Shown here piece by piece: positions 47,876 to 56,925 of a stretch of 64,000 nt of DNA. The stretch is from Lysinibacillus alkalisoli (lineage in GTDB: Bacteria > Bacillota > Bacilli > Bacillales_A > Planococcaceae). The translations under genes were made by a program, and so were the position numbers. A model generated the notes under the pieces. It made no database searches, was not told the origin of the DNA, and was given only the letters and a program-made list of their open reading frames with translations. Within the stretch, counting starts at the first letter, position 1. Each line of letters opens with the position of its first letter. The stretch is from positions 124,001 through 188,000 of the forward strand of contig NZ_BMJT01000001.1 of NCBI RefSeq assembly GCF_014643595.1, written 5' to 3'.

Positions 47876-47915
47876 TTTATCATTGGTATTATTTAATTGA
47901 TAATAATTATCAATT
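47876..47915 (+). promoter_or_regulatory. Fur-controlled promoter of the siderophore importer operon
   Basis: TTTATC (47876-47881), 17-bp spacer, GATAAT (47899-47904), covered by a perfect 21-bp palindrome at 47895-47915 with core TGATAATAATTATCA, the exact 7-1-7 Fur consensus. The Btr-like protein is a likely activator. Confidence 0.88.
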
Positions 47916-47931
47916 TCAATGATGATATGAG

Positions 47932-47957
47932 AACCGCACCATCATTGGTGCGGTTTT
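47932..47957 (+). terminator. Terminator in the leader of the importer operon
   Basis: Perfect 10-bp stem AACCGCACCA (47932-47941 with 47946-47955), loop TCAT, followed by TTTTATT. It lies downstream of the Fur box and upstream of the first permease gene, so it may act both as the regulator gene's terminator and as an attenuator of the operon. Confidence 0.75.
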
Positions 47958-47998
47958 ATTATTGTTATTAACTTTCATAGAAAAGGTGATTGAGGACG

Positions 47999-49048
47999 AT
48001 GGCGATGGCAAAAGAGAATACAACACTCGCTACAGATAAAACAAAGATGCGATCGAGACCATTAGCAGCAACACTTATATTGACAGTAGGTGTTGTATTG
48101 TTAGGTGTCAGCGTGATGATTGCAATTTCATTTGGTGCAGCAGATATTACATTTAACGATGTATGGCGTGCTGTATTTAGTTTTGATGCAAGCTCACATG
48201 AACAACAAGTAATAAGAGAATTACGTTTGCCACGTGTATTAGGCGCCTTATTAGTAGGTGCTAGTTTTGCCGTAGCAGGTGCTATTATGCAAGGGATGAC
48301 ACGTAACCCATTAGCTGATTCAGGTTTATTAGGTCTAAACGCAGGTGCGGTGTTGGCGATGGCAGTATGTTTTGCATTTTTCCCTAACACTTCGTATGGT
48401 ATGTTAATCGTTTTTTCTTTTTTAGGTGCAGCCGTCAGTGTTGCGCTTGTATTTGGTATTGGCTCAATGGCAAAGGGTGGGTTAACCCCTTTACGTCTCG
48501 TATTAGCAGGTGCAGCCGTTAGTGCGTTGTTTGGCGCATTAAGTGAAGGTATTGCTCTTTATTTTAGAATTGGGCAAGATTTAGCTTTCTGGTATGCGGG
48601 TGGTGTATCAGGCACAAGGTGGTCGCACCTTGCGATATTAGTACCCGTTGTTGTATTGGCAATTGGCGGTGCTATTACTATTTCACGTTCGATTACATTG
48701 TTAAGTTTGGGAGAAGACATTGCTACAGGATTAGGGCAAAAGACAAAGCATATTAAGTTATTTGGTACACTTATTGTCCTTGTGTTAGCAGGTTCTGCTG
48801 TTTCAGTTATTGGTCCTGTAGGGTTTGTAGGCTTAATCATTCCACATTTAACACGTTATATTGTAGGGGTTGATTATCGTTTTATTATTCCGTGTTCCGC
48901 CGTGTTAGGTGCTTTATTATTAATTTGGGCAGATTTAATTGCGCGTACGATTAATCCACCATATGAAACACCTATAGGCGCATTAATTGCTTTAATCGGT
49001 GTGCCATTCTTCCTTTACCTTGCACGTAAAGAAAGGAGAACACTGTAA
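47999..49048 (+). CDS. FecCD-type iron-siderophore ABC permease (first)
   Basis: About 349 residues with nine to ten membrane helices and the FecCD hallmarks: RELRLPRVLGALLVGASFAV, MQGMTRNPLADSGLLGLNAG, the cytoplasmic coupling loop, and GPVGFVGLIIPHLTR near the C-terminus. It forms the heterodimeric channel with the next gene product. The start is either the ATG at 47999 or the ATG two codons later, as GAGG and AAGGTGA sites lie upstream; the TTG at 47990 is too close to them. First gene of the operon. Confidence 0.92.
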   Translation: MAMAKENTTLATDKTKMRSRPLAATLILTVGVVLLGVSVMIAISFGAADITFNDVWRAVFSFDASSHEQQVIRELRLPRVLGALLVGASFAVAGAIMQGMTRNPLADSGLLGLNAGAVLAMAVCFAFFPNTSYGMLIVFSFLGAAVSVALVFGIGSMAKGGLTPLRLVLAGAAVSALFGALSEGIALYFRIGQDLAFWYAGGVSGTRWSHLAILVPVVVLAIGGAITISRSITLLSLGEDIATGLGQKTKHIKLFGTLIVLVLAGSAVSVIGPVGFVGLIIPHLTRYIVGVDYRFIIPCSAVLGALLLIWADLIARTINPPYETPIGALIALIGVPFFLYLARKERRTL

Positions 49049-50058
49049 TGATGAAGAAAAAGTTACGTCGTAATATGACAGTGATGATTGTTTTTATAGC
49101 GCTCATTATTGTGATATTTTTAATCAGTGTTAATACAGGTCATATTCGTTTATCTCCAGGAGAAGTATTTGCTACTTTCTTTGGCAACGGTACCGACCAA
49201 CAAAAATTAATTTTATTTGAGTTTCGTTTACCGCGTATTGTCATCGCAGTATTAGTTGGTGCAGCATTGGCTGTATCAGGTACCGTGCTGCAAGGTTTAT
49301 CACGAAATGCATTAGCTGACCCAGGGATTTTAGGCATTAACTCAGGTGCAGGGTTAATGGTGATGTTGTATGTTGCATTTTTCCCAGGTGCATCGGGTGG
49401 GTCGATCTTCTTCTTACCTATATTAGCGTGGTTTGGTGCAGCAATAACAGCTGCTTTTATCTATATTTTATCTTATAAACGTGACGAAGGTATTTCTCCT
49501 ACACGTTTATTATTAACAGGTATTGCGGTAGCTGCAGGCATTAGTGCTTTTACGATTGTACTGACATTAATATTGTCACCAGAAGATTATCAATTTGTGG
49601 CAACTTGGATGGCAGGTAGTATTTGGGGTTCAAATTGGCAATTTGTTTTAGCTTTATTGCCATTTATTGCAGTCTTGATGCCACTTGTAATGTATAAGGC
49701 ATCTGTACTTAATATTTTAAGTATGGGTGACCAGTTAGCAACAGGTTTAGGTATTAATGTAGAAAGAGAACGTAGATGGTTGTTATTTATTGCTGTAGGC
49801 TTGGCAGGTGCAGCGGTATCTGTAAGTGGTGGGATTGGCTTTGTTGGTTTAATTGCTCCTCACTTAGTACGTAGTTTAATTGGTCCTAAGCATCAGTTCT
49901 TATTACCAACAGTAGCGGTTGTTGGCGGCTTCCTTGTGTTATTAGCTGATACAATCGGTCGTTCGATTATACAACCATCAGAAGTGCCAGCAGGGATTGT
50001 AGTAGCAGTAATTGGTGCTCCATACTTCCTTTACTTATTAGCACGTTCTAAAGCATAG
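49048..50058 (+). CDS. FecCD-type iron-siderophore ABC permease (second)
   Basis: A 336-residue permease with the same family blocks: FEFRLPRIVIAVLVGAALAV, LQGLSRNALADPGILGINSG, GGIGFVGLIAPHLVRSLIGP. Its ATG overlaps the stop of the first permease gene by one base (TAATG), with GAAAGGAG upstream. Pairs with the preceding permease to import a ferric siderophore. Confidence 0.93.
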   Translation: MMKKKLRRNMTVMIVFIALIIVIFLISVNTGHIRLSPGEVFATFFGNGTDQQKLILFEFRLPRIVIAVLVGAALAVSGTVLQGLSRNALADPGILGINSGAGLMVMLYVAFFPGASGGSIFFLPILAWFGAAITAAFIYILSYKRDEGISPTRLLLTGIAVAAGISAFTIVLTLILSPEDYQFVATWMAGSIWGSNWQFVLALLPFIAVLMPLVMYKASVLNILSMGDQLATGLGINVERERRWLLFIAVGLAGAAVSVSGGIGFVGLIAPHLVRSLIGPKHQFLLPTVAVVGGFLVLLADTIGRSIIQPSEVPAGIVVAVIGAPYFLYLLARSKA

Positions 50059-50070
50059 GGAGGAGTATTT

Positions 50071-51786
50071 ATGTTAAAGCAATTTTTCGCTTATTATAAG
50101 CCATATAAATGGCTGTTTATTGCAGATTTTTCATGCGCCATTATTGCTGCATTATTGGAGCTTGCCTTTCCTTTAGCGCTTAACCATGTTATTGACGATT
50201 TATTACCAACAGGTGACTGGCAGACTATCTTATTCGCAAGTTTAGTCTTGCTTGGTATTTATGTATTAAGTGGTTTTTTACATTTCGTTGTCACGTATCA
50301 TGGGCACAAATTAGGGATTAATATTGAATCGGATATGAGGAAGAAATCATTCGACCATGTACAAAAATTATCATTCCGTTTCTTTGATAATAACAAGACA
50401 GGTCATCTCGTATCGCGTATGACAAATGATTTAATGGATATTGGTGAAATTGCTCACCACGGGCCTGAGGATTTATTTATTGCCATTATGACATTGACAG
50501 GTGCTTTTGCGTTAATGATGTCGATTAACTGGCAACTAGCTATTTTAACATTTATCATTGTGCCATTTTTAATTATTTTATCGATTTACTTTAGTCGAAA
50601 AATGTCTGTGGCATTTGGGCAAATGTTCCAAGATATTGCAGATTTTAATGCACGAGTAGAGAATAACGTAAGTGGAATACGTGTTGTACAAGCTTTTGCT
50701 AATGAAGATCATGAGATTGCTCGTTATGGTGAAAACAATGAACGTTTTCGTAAAACAAAGTTAGTCACCTATCGTGTTATGGCTTGGAATGCGTCCATTA
50801 GCCATATTTTAATGAAGGGTGTTTCGATTTTCGTATTAGCTTGTGGTACATGGTTTGTGATTAATGAGTCTATGACATTTGGTGAGTTTATGGCGTTTGT
50901 TTTGCTATCTAATATTTTCTTAGGGCCAATCCAACAGATTAACTCTGTAATTGAGACATATCCAAAAGGCGTAGCTGGTTTTAAACGTTATCAAGCACTA
51001 CTTGATACACCAGCAGATGTAGAAGATCGTGAAAATGCTAAAGATGTGCCACGTGTAGCAGGTGCTATTCGCTATAACAATGTTGAATTTGCTTATGAAG
51101 AAGGTGAAGCGCTGCTAAAAAATATTAGCTTCACAGTCAATAAAGGTGAAACAGTAGCTTTAGTCGGTCCATCTGGTGGTGGTAAGTCAACAATATGTAA
51201 TTTGCTGCCACGTTTTTATGATGTGACAGGTGGCAAAATTACGATTGATGGTATTGATATTAGAGATATGACATTACAATCACTACGAGGGCATATCGGC
51301 ATCGTCCAACAAGATGTATTTTTATTTGATGGTACGATTAGAGAGAATATTGCTTATGGTAAATTGAATGCCACAGAAGAAGACATTTGGCAGGCTGCAC
51401 GACGTGCACAAATGGAAGCTTTAATCTTGGAGATGCCTGAAGGTTTGGATACTTTAATCGGTGAGCGAGGCGTTAAATTATCCGGTGGACAAAAGCAACG
51501 TCTATCCATTGCTCGCATGTTCCTAAAAAATCCACCTATTTTAATTTTAGATGAGGCAACATCAGCACTTGATACAGAAACAGAGGCTGCCATTCAACAA
51601 GCATTGTTAGAGTTATCAGAAGGGCGTACGACATTAGTGATTGCACACCGTCTAGCAACGATTAAAAATGCCGATCGTATTTTAGTGATTTCACAAGCAG
51701 GCGTAGAAGAACAAGGTACACATACAGAATTATTAGCAAGTGGTGGTACGTACAGTCGACTACATCATGCGCAATACAATATGTAA
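50071..51786 (+). CDS. Exporter-type ABC protein (fused membrane and ATPase domains)
   Basis: A 571-residue half-transporter: six-helix exporter domain (residues 1-310) and ATPase with Walker A GPSGGGKST, signature LSGGQKQR, and Walker B ILILDEATSALD. It lies inside a siderophore import operon, between permeases and ATPase. Exporter-fold ABC proteins can export siderophores, or like mycobacterial IrtAB and yersinial YbtPQ can act as importers of ferric siderophores. It would function as a homodimer here as no second half is present. Role in iron handling is inferred from context. Confidence 0.88.
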   Translation: MLKQFFAYYKPYKWLFIADFSCAIIAALLELAFPLALNHVIDDLLPTGDWQTILFASLVLLGIYVLSGFLHFVVTYHGHKLGINIESDMRKKSFDHVQKLSFRFFDNNKTGHLVSRMTNDLMDIGEIAHHGPEDLFIAIMTLTGAFALMMSINWQLAILTFIIVPFLIILSIYFSRKMSVAFGQMFQDIADFNARVENNVSGIRVVQAFANEDHEIARYGENNERFRKTKLVTYRVMAWNASISHILMKGVSIFVLACGTWFVINESMTFGEFMAFVLLSNIFLGPIQQINSVIETYPKGVAGFKRYQALLDTPADVEDRENAKDVPRVAGAIRYNNVEFAYEEGEALLKNISFTVNKGETVALVGPSGGGKSTICNLLPRFYDVTGGKITIDGIDIRDMTLQSLRGHIGIVQQDVFLFDGTIRENIAYGKLNATEEDIWQAARRAQMEALILEMPEGLDTLIGERGVKLSGGQKQRLSIARMFLKNPPILILDEATSALDTETEAAIQQALLELSEGRTTLVIAHRLATIKNADRILVISQAGVEEQGTHTELLASGGTYSRLHHAQYNM

Positions 51787-51797
51787 GGAGCAGACAC

Positions 51798-52589
51798 ATG
51801 CAACGTTTATTAACGAAAGATTTAACTATAGGTTATGGTGATACTACCATCGTCAATAATTTAAATGTGGAAATTCCAGATGGCAAAATTACAGCATTAG
51901 TAGGAGCAAATGGCTCTGGTAAATCGACAATTTTAAAAACGATGGCACGTTTAATGAAACCAAAAAAAGGTGGCGTGCTGTTAGATGGTGAACAAATTCA
52001 CACGAAATCGACAAAAGAAGTCGCCAAATCTTTAGCAATTTTGCCACAGAACCCAAGTGCACCAGACGGCTTAACCGTATATGAGTTAGTTGGTTATGGT
52101 CGTTATCCCCATCAAAAGGGAATGGGGTCTATGTCAGCAGAAGACAAAAAGATTATTGAGTGGTCGCTTGAAGTAACAGGTATGTCGGATTTTTATGAGC
52201 GAGGTGTAGACCAATTATCTGGTGGTCAAAGACAGCGTGCTTGGATTGCAATGGCACTAGCTCAACAAACCGATATTTTATTTTTAGACGAGCCAACAAC
52301 ATTTTTGGATATGGCGCATCAGTTAGATGTCCTGCAATTGTTAAAACAGCTAAACGAACAAGAGAACCGTACGATTATTATGGTTGTTCATGACATTAGC
52401 CACGCAACACGTTTTGCTCACAATATGATTGCTATTAAGCAAGGTACAGTCGTAAGTTCAGGTACGCCAACAGAGGTAGTAACAGCTGACGTACTACAAG
52501 AAGTATTCAATATTAAAGCAGATATTATTACCGACCCTCAAACGGGTGGTCCTTACTGTATTCCTTACGGTTTAATTAAATCAACCTAA
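51798..52589 (+). CDS. Iron-siderophore ABC transporter ATP-binding protein (FecE/FhuC type)
   Basis: A 263-residue ATPase: Walker A GANGSGKST at about 33-41, Q-loop in AILPQNPSAPDGLTVYELVG, signature LSGGQRQRAWIAMALAQQTD, Walker B ILFLDEPTTFLD, H-loop VVHDISHA. It powers the FecCD pair encoded just upstream. Last gene of the operon, 11 bp after the exporter-type gene. No binding-protein gene follows. Confidence 0.94.
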   Translation: MQRLLTKDLTIGYGDTTIVNNLNVEIPDGKITALVGANGSGKSTILKTMARLMKPKKGGVLLDGEQIHTKSTKEVAKSLAILPQNPSAPDGLTVYELVGYGRYPHQKGMGSMSAEDKKIIEWSLEVTGMSDFYERGVDQLSGGQRQRAWIAMALAQQTDILFLDEPTTFLDMAHQLDVLQLLKQLNEQENRTIIMVVHDISHATRFAHNMIAIKQGTVVSSGTPTEVVTADVLQEVFNIKADIITDPQTGGPYCIPYGLIKST

Positions 52590-52594
52590 ATTAT

Positions 52595-52634
52595 AAAGTG
52601 TAACTGAAAGCTATTTTTTCAGTTGCACTTTTTT
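52595..52634 (+). terminator. Terminator of the siderophore importer operon
   Basis: AAAGTGTAACTGAA (52595-52608) pairs with TTCAGTTGCACTTT (52618-52631) with one G-T pair, then a T run. Confidence 0.88.
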
Positions 52635-52772
52635 GCTACAAGCGTGACATGAAGCTATATCTATAATTGTTCAAAAAAGCGCAATATGATGTGGTGTTAG
52701 GACAGTGATATTTACGTAAAATTTACATAATGGTACTATTTACAGTATGGTTGAGACAAAGGGGGGATATTT

Positions 52773-54353
52773 TTGGTAAGTGTTATAGGCGGAATCGGCT
52801 TATTTTTATTAGGCATGATGATGCTAACGAATGGTTTAAAAGAGTTAGCGGGAGATGCGCTGAAAAAATGGCTCAATCGTTTTACAGGTGGCACAATAGG
52901 TTCTGTTTTATCAGGCACAGTGATGACGATCCTTCTACAATCTTCAACAGCCACTACTTTATTAACTATAGGTTTTGTTAGTGCAGGGCTGTTAACCTTT
53001 GCTCAGTCTATAGGGGTTATTATAGGGGCTAATATCGGGAGTACGAGTACAGGTTGGATTATTTCTTTAATTGGTTTTAAGATTAGTCTAGCAGCGATGT
53101 CTTTACCACTCATTGGTATTGGTGTATTTACACAATTTGTAGCACCACGTGATTTTAAAATGTATGGCGCTGTTGTCACAGGATTTGGCTTATTATTTTA
53201 TGGGATTGATGTATTACAAGAAGGTATGGCTGCAGCTCAAGATATGATTGCTTTTGACTCCGTATCAGCAACAACAATAAGTGGCAAATTACTTTTAATT
53301 ATCATAGGTATCATCATGACCATTGTGATGCAAGCTTCTAGTGCGTCAATGGCAGCCACCTTGGCAGCTTTATTTGCAGGTGCTATTGATTTTGAGCAAG
53401 CCGTTTATTTAGTTATCGGTCAAAATATTGGCACAACAGCAACAGCCCTTTTTGTTTCAGTAGGGGCATCTATTGCAGCAAAACGTACAGCAATGACACA
53501 CGTTATGTTTAATGTCATAACGGCGATTGTAGTGACGATCGCAGCACCTTTAATGATTAAACTAACAGCCATCATTACTACCTTATTAATGGGCACCTTT
53601 GATGAAACTGTAGGACTCGCCATATTCCATACGCTGTTTAGTATTGTAGGCGCTATTTTATTCATCCCATTAGTTAAACCATTCGCTCGTTTTATTGAGC
53701 GATTAGTAAAAGAGAAAGAAAATGCGTTAACAAGGCATTTAGATTTAAATTTAGTATCTATACCAGCAGTAGCGTTAGAAGTCGCCTTTCAAACATTAAT
53801 TGAAATTACTAAGGAATTAGCGGATGTATTGCTCCAAATGTTAGCGAGTAATAAAGTGAGTGAGAAACATGAGAAACGTTTACAAGCAGTAGAAGAAGCC
53901 ATTGATCAGACAAGATTGTACTTAGATGAGATTCCTTCTAATGCTTCACGTGAAAGACAAAAGCATATCGAGTTATTACATACCATTGACCATTTGAGTC
54001 GGTTAGTACGCGTTATATCAGAGTTTAGCATGTTAGAGTCACCTTATGTAAAGCAAAAGCTAAATGATAAGTGGGCGGATGTGTTAGTTGATATGAAGGT
54101 GCGTTTACAAGATGAACAAGAGTTGCAAATGATTGAAGCGTTGTTGCGTGACGCCTCATCTGAGATGGCAAACGAACGTAAAACGCGTCGTGAGGAATAC
54201 TTTGAACGAACAGTAGCCAATCAAACAGATATTGAAGAAGCAGTCTCGAAGGTAGAGGCTGTATTATGGATTGACCGTTTAATTTATCATTACTGGCGAG
54301 CTATTGCCCGCTTAGAAGCATATTATACTGTCAACCGTTCTAAACGTTCTTAA
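52773..54353 (+). CDS. Second Na/phosphate cotransporter family protein
   Basis: A 526-residue protein with two inverted membrane repeats carrying ILLQSSTATT and IVMQASSASMAAT. The second signature departs from QSSS (QASS), so ion or substrate handling may differ from the first family member. The C-terminal 190 residues form a charged helical PhoU-like domain. TTG start at 52773 after AAAGGGGGG. Monocistronic. Confidence 0.88.
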   Translation: MVSVIGGIGLFLLGMMMLTNGLKELAGDALKKWLNRFTGGTIGSVLSGTVMTILLQSSTATTLLTIGFVSAGLLTFAQSIGVIIGANIGSTSTGWIISLIGFKISLAAMSLPLIGIGVFTQFVAPRDFKMYGAVVTGFGLLFYGIDVLQEGMAAAQDMIAFDSVSATTISGKLLLIIIGIIMTIVMQASSASMAATLAALFAGAIDFEQAVYLVIGQNIGTTATALFVSVGASIAAKRTAMTHVMFNVITAIVVTIAAPLMIKLTAIITTLLMGTFDETVGLAIFHTLFSIVGAILFIPLVKPFARFIERLVKEKENALTRHLDLNLVSIPAVALEVAFQTLIEITKELADVLLQMLASNKVSEKHEKRLQAVEEAIDQTRLYLDEIPSNASRERQKHIELLHTIDHLSRLVRVISEFSMLESPYVKQKLNDKWADVLVDMKVRLQDEQELQMIEALLRDASSEMANERKTRREEYFERTVANQTDIEEAVSKVEAVLWIDRLIYHYWRAIARLEAYYTVNRSKRS

Positions 54354-54413
54354 AATAAGCATGACATATACGTTAGATGAAAAATCAAATACGAGCTCAT
54401 GTGTAAAATAGAC

Positions 54414-54455
54414 AAGTGGCAAAGGAATATCAATTATCCTTTGCCACTTATTTTT
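54414..54455. terminator. Bidirectional terminator with AAGTGGCAAAGGA stem
   Basis: Perfect 13-bp stem (54414-54426 with 54437-54449), 10-base loop, T run. Closely similar in stem sequence to those at 23.9 and 58.9 kb. Confidence 0.85.
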
Positions 54456-54813
54456 ATTTTTTATTATTATGCTTAGCAGTATTCTCTTTTGGATGATTGG
54501 CAAAATTAAGGAGAGCGACACCACCGATAATGAGTAACATGCCACATGCTGTGAGCCAATTAAATGGCTCTTGCCATAGTATAATACCAACAACCACAGT
54601 TGCCACAGTGCCTAACCCTGACCAAATAGCATAAGCTAAACTCAAGGGTAAGTATTGTAAACAATGCGAGAGAAAATAAAATGCTAATACATAACCTAGC
54701 GCTACAATAATAGATGCCCACAACACAGTGAAGCCTTCTGATAGCTTTAACATGATGGTGGCCACAACTTCAAAAATAATAGATAAACTGAGAAACATAT
54801 AGCCTTTAATCAT
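54454..54813 (-). CDS. Small multidrug resistance (SMR) family protein
   Basis: A 119-residue four-helix SMR transporter: Glu14-equivalent in SIIFEVVATIMLKLS, the conserved YAIWSGLGT motif, and a hydrophilic basic tail (HPKENTAKHNNKK). It starts 11 bp after the partner SMR gene. Paired SMR proteins act as heterodimers (EbrAB, YkkCD, YvdRS types) exporting cationic compounds such as quaternary amines or guanidinium. Confidence 0.9.
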   Translation of the reverse strand: MIKGYMFLSLSIIFEVVATIMLKLSEGFTVLWASIIVALGYVLAFYFLSHCLQYLPLSLAYAIWSGLGTVATVVVGIILWQEPFNWLTACGMLLIIGGVALLNFANHPKENTAKHNNKK

Positions 54814-54824
54814 TTACTAAGCCC

Positions 54825-55139
54825 CTATACAGCAAGATTTAATATCGCTACACCTATAATAATGAGTAACAGCCCTAAAAGTTTTGCCACATTCATCACT
54901 TCTTTATAAACGATGACACCAACAATAGCTGTTAAAGCAGTCCCTAACCCTGACCAAATGGCATAGGAGAAGCCTAAGGGTAGTTCATACAAAGCGAGCG
55001 CTAAAAAGTAAAACGCTGCTCCGTAACTGATTAGCATACTGATGGTAGGTACGATTTTAGTGAATTTATGGGTCTTTTTTAAGAGTGAACTCCCTATAAC
55101 TTCAAAAACAATCGCAATAACTAAATATACAAAACTCAT
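54825..55139 (-). CDS. Small multidrug resistance (SMR) family protein, partner
   Basis: A 104-residue SMR protein with Glu in IAIVFEVIGSSLLKK and YAIWSGLGT. The start is at 55139, with GGAG upstream; the longer frame would begin inside the catalase terminator. I see no guanidine riboswitch in the short upstream region, and no promoter between the catalase terminator and this gene, so expression may depend on read-through from katA. Confidence 0.9.
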   Translation of the reverse strand: MSFVYLVIAIVFEVIGSSLLKKTHKFTKIVPTISMLISYGAAFYFLALALYELPLGFSYAIWSGLGTALTAIVGVIVYKEVMNVAKLLGLLLIIIGVAILNLAV

Positions 55140-55162
55140 TTGCTCACTCCAATCATAAATAA

Positions 55163-55195
55163 AACCTAGATGCAGTATGATACTACATCTAGGTT
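55163..55195 (-). terminator. Catalase terminator
   Basis: A 16-bp stem with a single-base loop (55163-55178 with 55180-55195, one mismatch), followed on the minus strand by TTTTATTTAT. Lies between katA and the SMR pair. Confidence 0.85.
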
Positions 55196-55208
55196 CAAGA
55201 GAAATCAA

Positions 55209-56699
55209 TTATTTTGTATAAGGATTTGATAAATCCATGCCATCTAGTGATAAGCCCATAGCTTTAGCAACACCTTCACCATAAGCTGGGTCAGCTAAGT
55301 AGCAATGTAAAATGTGACGACGTTTAATAAATTCTTCCACATCAGCCATATCTGCCGCTGTGTTATCGAATAATTGTTGTTTTTTATCGTCTGTCATCAA
55401 GCGGAATAATTTACCTGGTTGCTCAAAGTAATTATTATCATCTTGACGGAAGTCATGAATACCTGCATCGCCCTCTAATGGTAAGTGAGGCTCTTCATAG
55501 TCTAAATTATGCTCCCACTCACCATAGCTGTTTGGTTCATAGCTCATTGTGCTACCTAAGTTACCATCAAAGCGCATTGCCCCGTCGCGGTGGAATGTGC
55601 GGAATGGACATTTCGGTGCATTGACTGGCAACATATAATGGTTAACGCCTAGGCGGTAACGTTGTGCATCAGCATAAGCAAAAATACGACCTTGTAGCAT
55701 TTTATCTGGTGAGAAACTAATGCCAGGGATAATATTTGATGGTGCAAACGCCGCTTGCTCTACTTCAGCAAAATAGTTGTCAGGATTACGGTTTAATTCA
55801 AATTCACCTACAGGAATTAGAGGGAAGTCACCTTTATACCATACTTTTGTTAAGTCAAATGGGTTATATGGTAATTCACGTGCTTCTTGCTCAGTCATTA
55901 CTTGAATGTACATTTTCCATTTAGGGAAATTACCATTTTCAATAGCTGTATAAAGGTCACGTTGTGATGACTCACGGTCTTTACCTACAACTTCTTGTGC
56001 TTCAGCATTCGTGTAGTTTTCAATGCCTTGCTCTGTGCGGAAGTGGAACTTCACCCAAACACGTTCATTATCAGCGTTAATCATGGAATATGTGTGTGAG
56101 CCAAAGCCGTGCATGTTACGGAAACCTTTTGGAATCCCACGGTCAGACATCACGATTGTTACTTGATGTAATGCTTCAGGTAAAGAAGTCCAGAAATCCC
56201 AGTTTGAATTCGCATTTTTCATATTCGTGCGTGGGTCACGCTTTACTACGTGGTTTAAGTCTGTAAAGTGTAATGGGTCACGGAAGAAGAATACAGGTGT
56301 GTTGTTACCTACTAAGTCCCAGTTTCCTTCGTCTGTATAAAATTTTAAAGCAAAGCCACGAATATCACGGTCGGCATCAGCAGCACCACGCTCACCAGCT
56401 ACAGTAGAGAAACGTGCAAACATATCTGTTTTTTTACCAACTTCAGAGAAGATTTTTGCTTTTGTATATTGTGTGATGTCATGCGTTACAGTGAAAGTAC
56501 CATGTGCACCACTACCTTTTGCGTGCATACGGCGCTCAGGAATTACTTCACGGTTAAAGTTAGCTAATTTTTCAACTAACCATACATCTTGTAATAATAA
56601 AGGGCCTCGTGGACCAGCAGACATAGAGTCATGATTACTTACTACAGGGGCACCTCCAGCAGTTGTGAAACGGCGGCTTTTATCGTTTGGGTTTGTCAT
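55209..56699 (-). CDS. katA: Monofunctional heme catalase
   Basis: Decomposes hydrogen peroxide to water and oxygen. 496 residues, the size of small-subunit (clade 3) catalases. The catalytic His is His59 in [13 protein letters not shown], distal Asn in [10 protein letters not shown], and the proximal heme-ligand Tyr in the [14 protein letters not shown] block. A GTAGGAGGA site precedes the ATG. A PerR-type box lies 74 bp upstream. The leader contains a second copy of the ribosome-binding-site region (see separate entry). Confidence 0.96.
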   Translation of the reverse strand: MTNPNDKSRRFTTAGGAPVVSNHDSMSAGPRGPLLLQDVWLVEKLANFNREVIPERRMHAKGSGAHGTFTVTHDITQYTKAKIFSEVGKKTDMFARFSTVAGERGAADADRDIRGFALKFYTDEGNWDLVGNNTPVFFFRDPLHFTDLNHVVKRDPRTNMKNANSNWDFWTSLPEALHQVTIVMSDRGIPKGFRNMHGFGSHTYSMINADNERVWVKFHFRTEQGIENYTNAEAQEVVGKDRESSQRDLYTAIENGNFPKWKMYIQVMTEQEARELPYNPFDLTKVWYKGDFPLIPVGEFELNRNPDNYFAEVEQAAFAPSNIIPGISFSPDKMLQGRIFAYADAQRYRLGVNHYMLPVNAPKCPFRTFHRDGAMRFDGNLGSTMSYEPNSYGEWEHNLDYEEPHLPLEGDAGIHDFRQDDNNYFEQPGKLFRLMTDDKKQQLFDNTAADMADVEEFIKRRHILHCYLADPAYGEGVAKAMGLSLDGMDLSNPYTK

Positions 56700-56706
56700 G
56701 TTAAAT

Positions 56707-56752
56707 TCCTCCTACAGAATTAAGTGATTAATTAAACTCCTCCTACAGAATT
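56707..56752 (-). repeat. Duplicated ribosome-binding-site segment in the katA leader
   Basis: TCCTCCTACAGAATT occurs at 56707-56721 and again at 56738-56752 (31 bp apart; on the mRNA AATTCTGTAGGAGGA). Only the copy at 56707-56721 is properly placed for translation of katA; the upstream copy has no start codon behind it. Confidence 0.9.
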
Positions 56753-56772
56753 TAATTAAAATGAAAATCAAA

Positions 56773-56815
56773 TTAGAATAATTCTTAATAAGTAATATAT
56801 ATCATCACATGTGAT
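56773..56815 (-). promoter_or_regulatory. PerR-type box and promoter region of katA
   Basis: TTAGAATAATTCTTA at 56773-56787 fits the 7-1-7 PerR/Fur pattern. Just upstream on the minus strand, TTGGAC (about 56817-56822) and TATATA/TATATT elements form a plausible promoter. Between them lies a 12-bp palindrome ATCACATGTGAT at 56804-56815. Peroxide-responsive derepression by PerR is the expected regulation. Confidence 0.75.
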
Positions 56816-56925
56816 TTGTCCAATAATTAGTACCCGTTTTGTCAAAAACTCAAACGATATTGCTGTGTAAATGTGCTGAAAACGGCTACAATAGGTAAGT
56901 GAAGGGGTGTAGAAAGGAATAGATT

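Noticed and set aside
55140-55208. Guanidine (ykkC-type) riboswitch before the SMR pair
   Set aside because: The space holds only the catalase terminator and a ribosome binding site; no ykkC motif.
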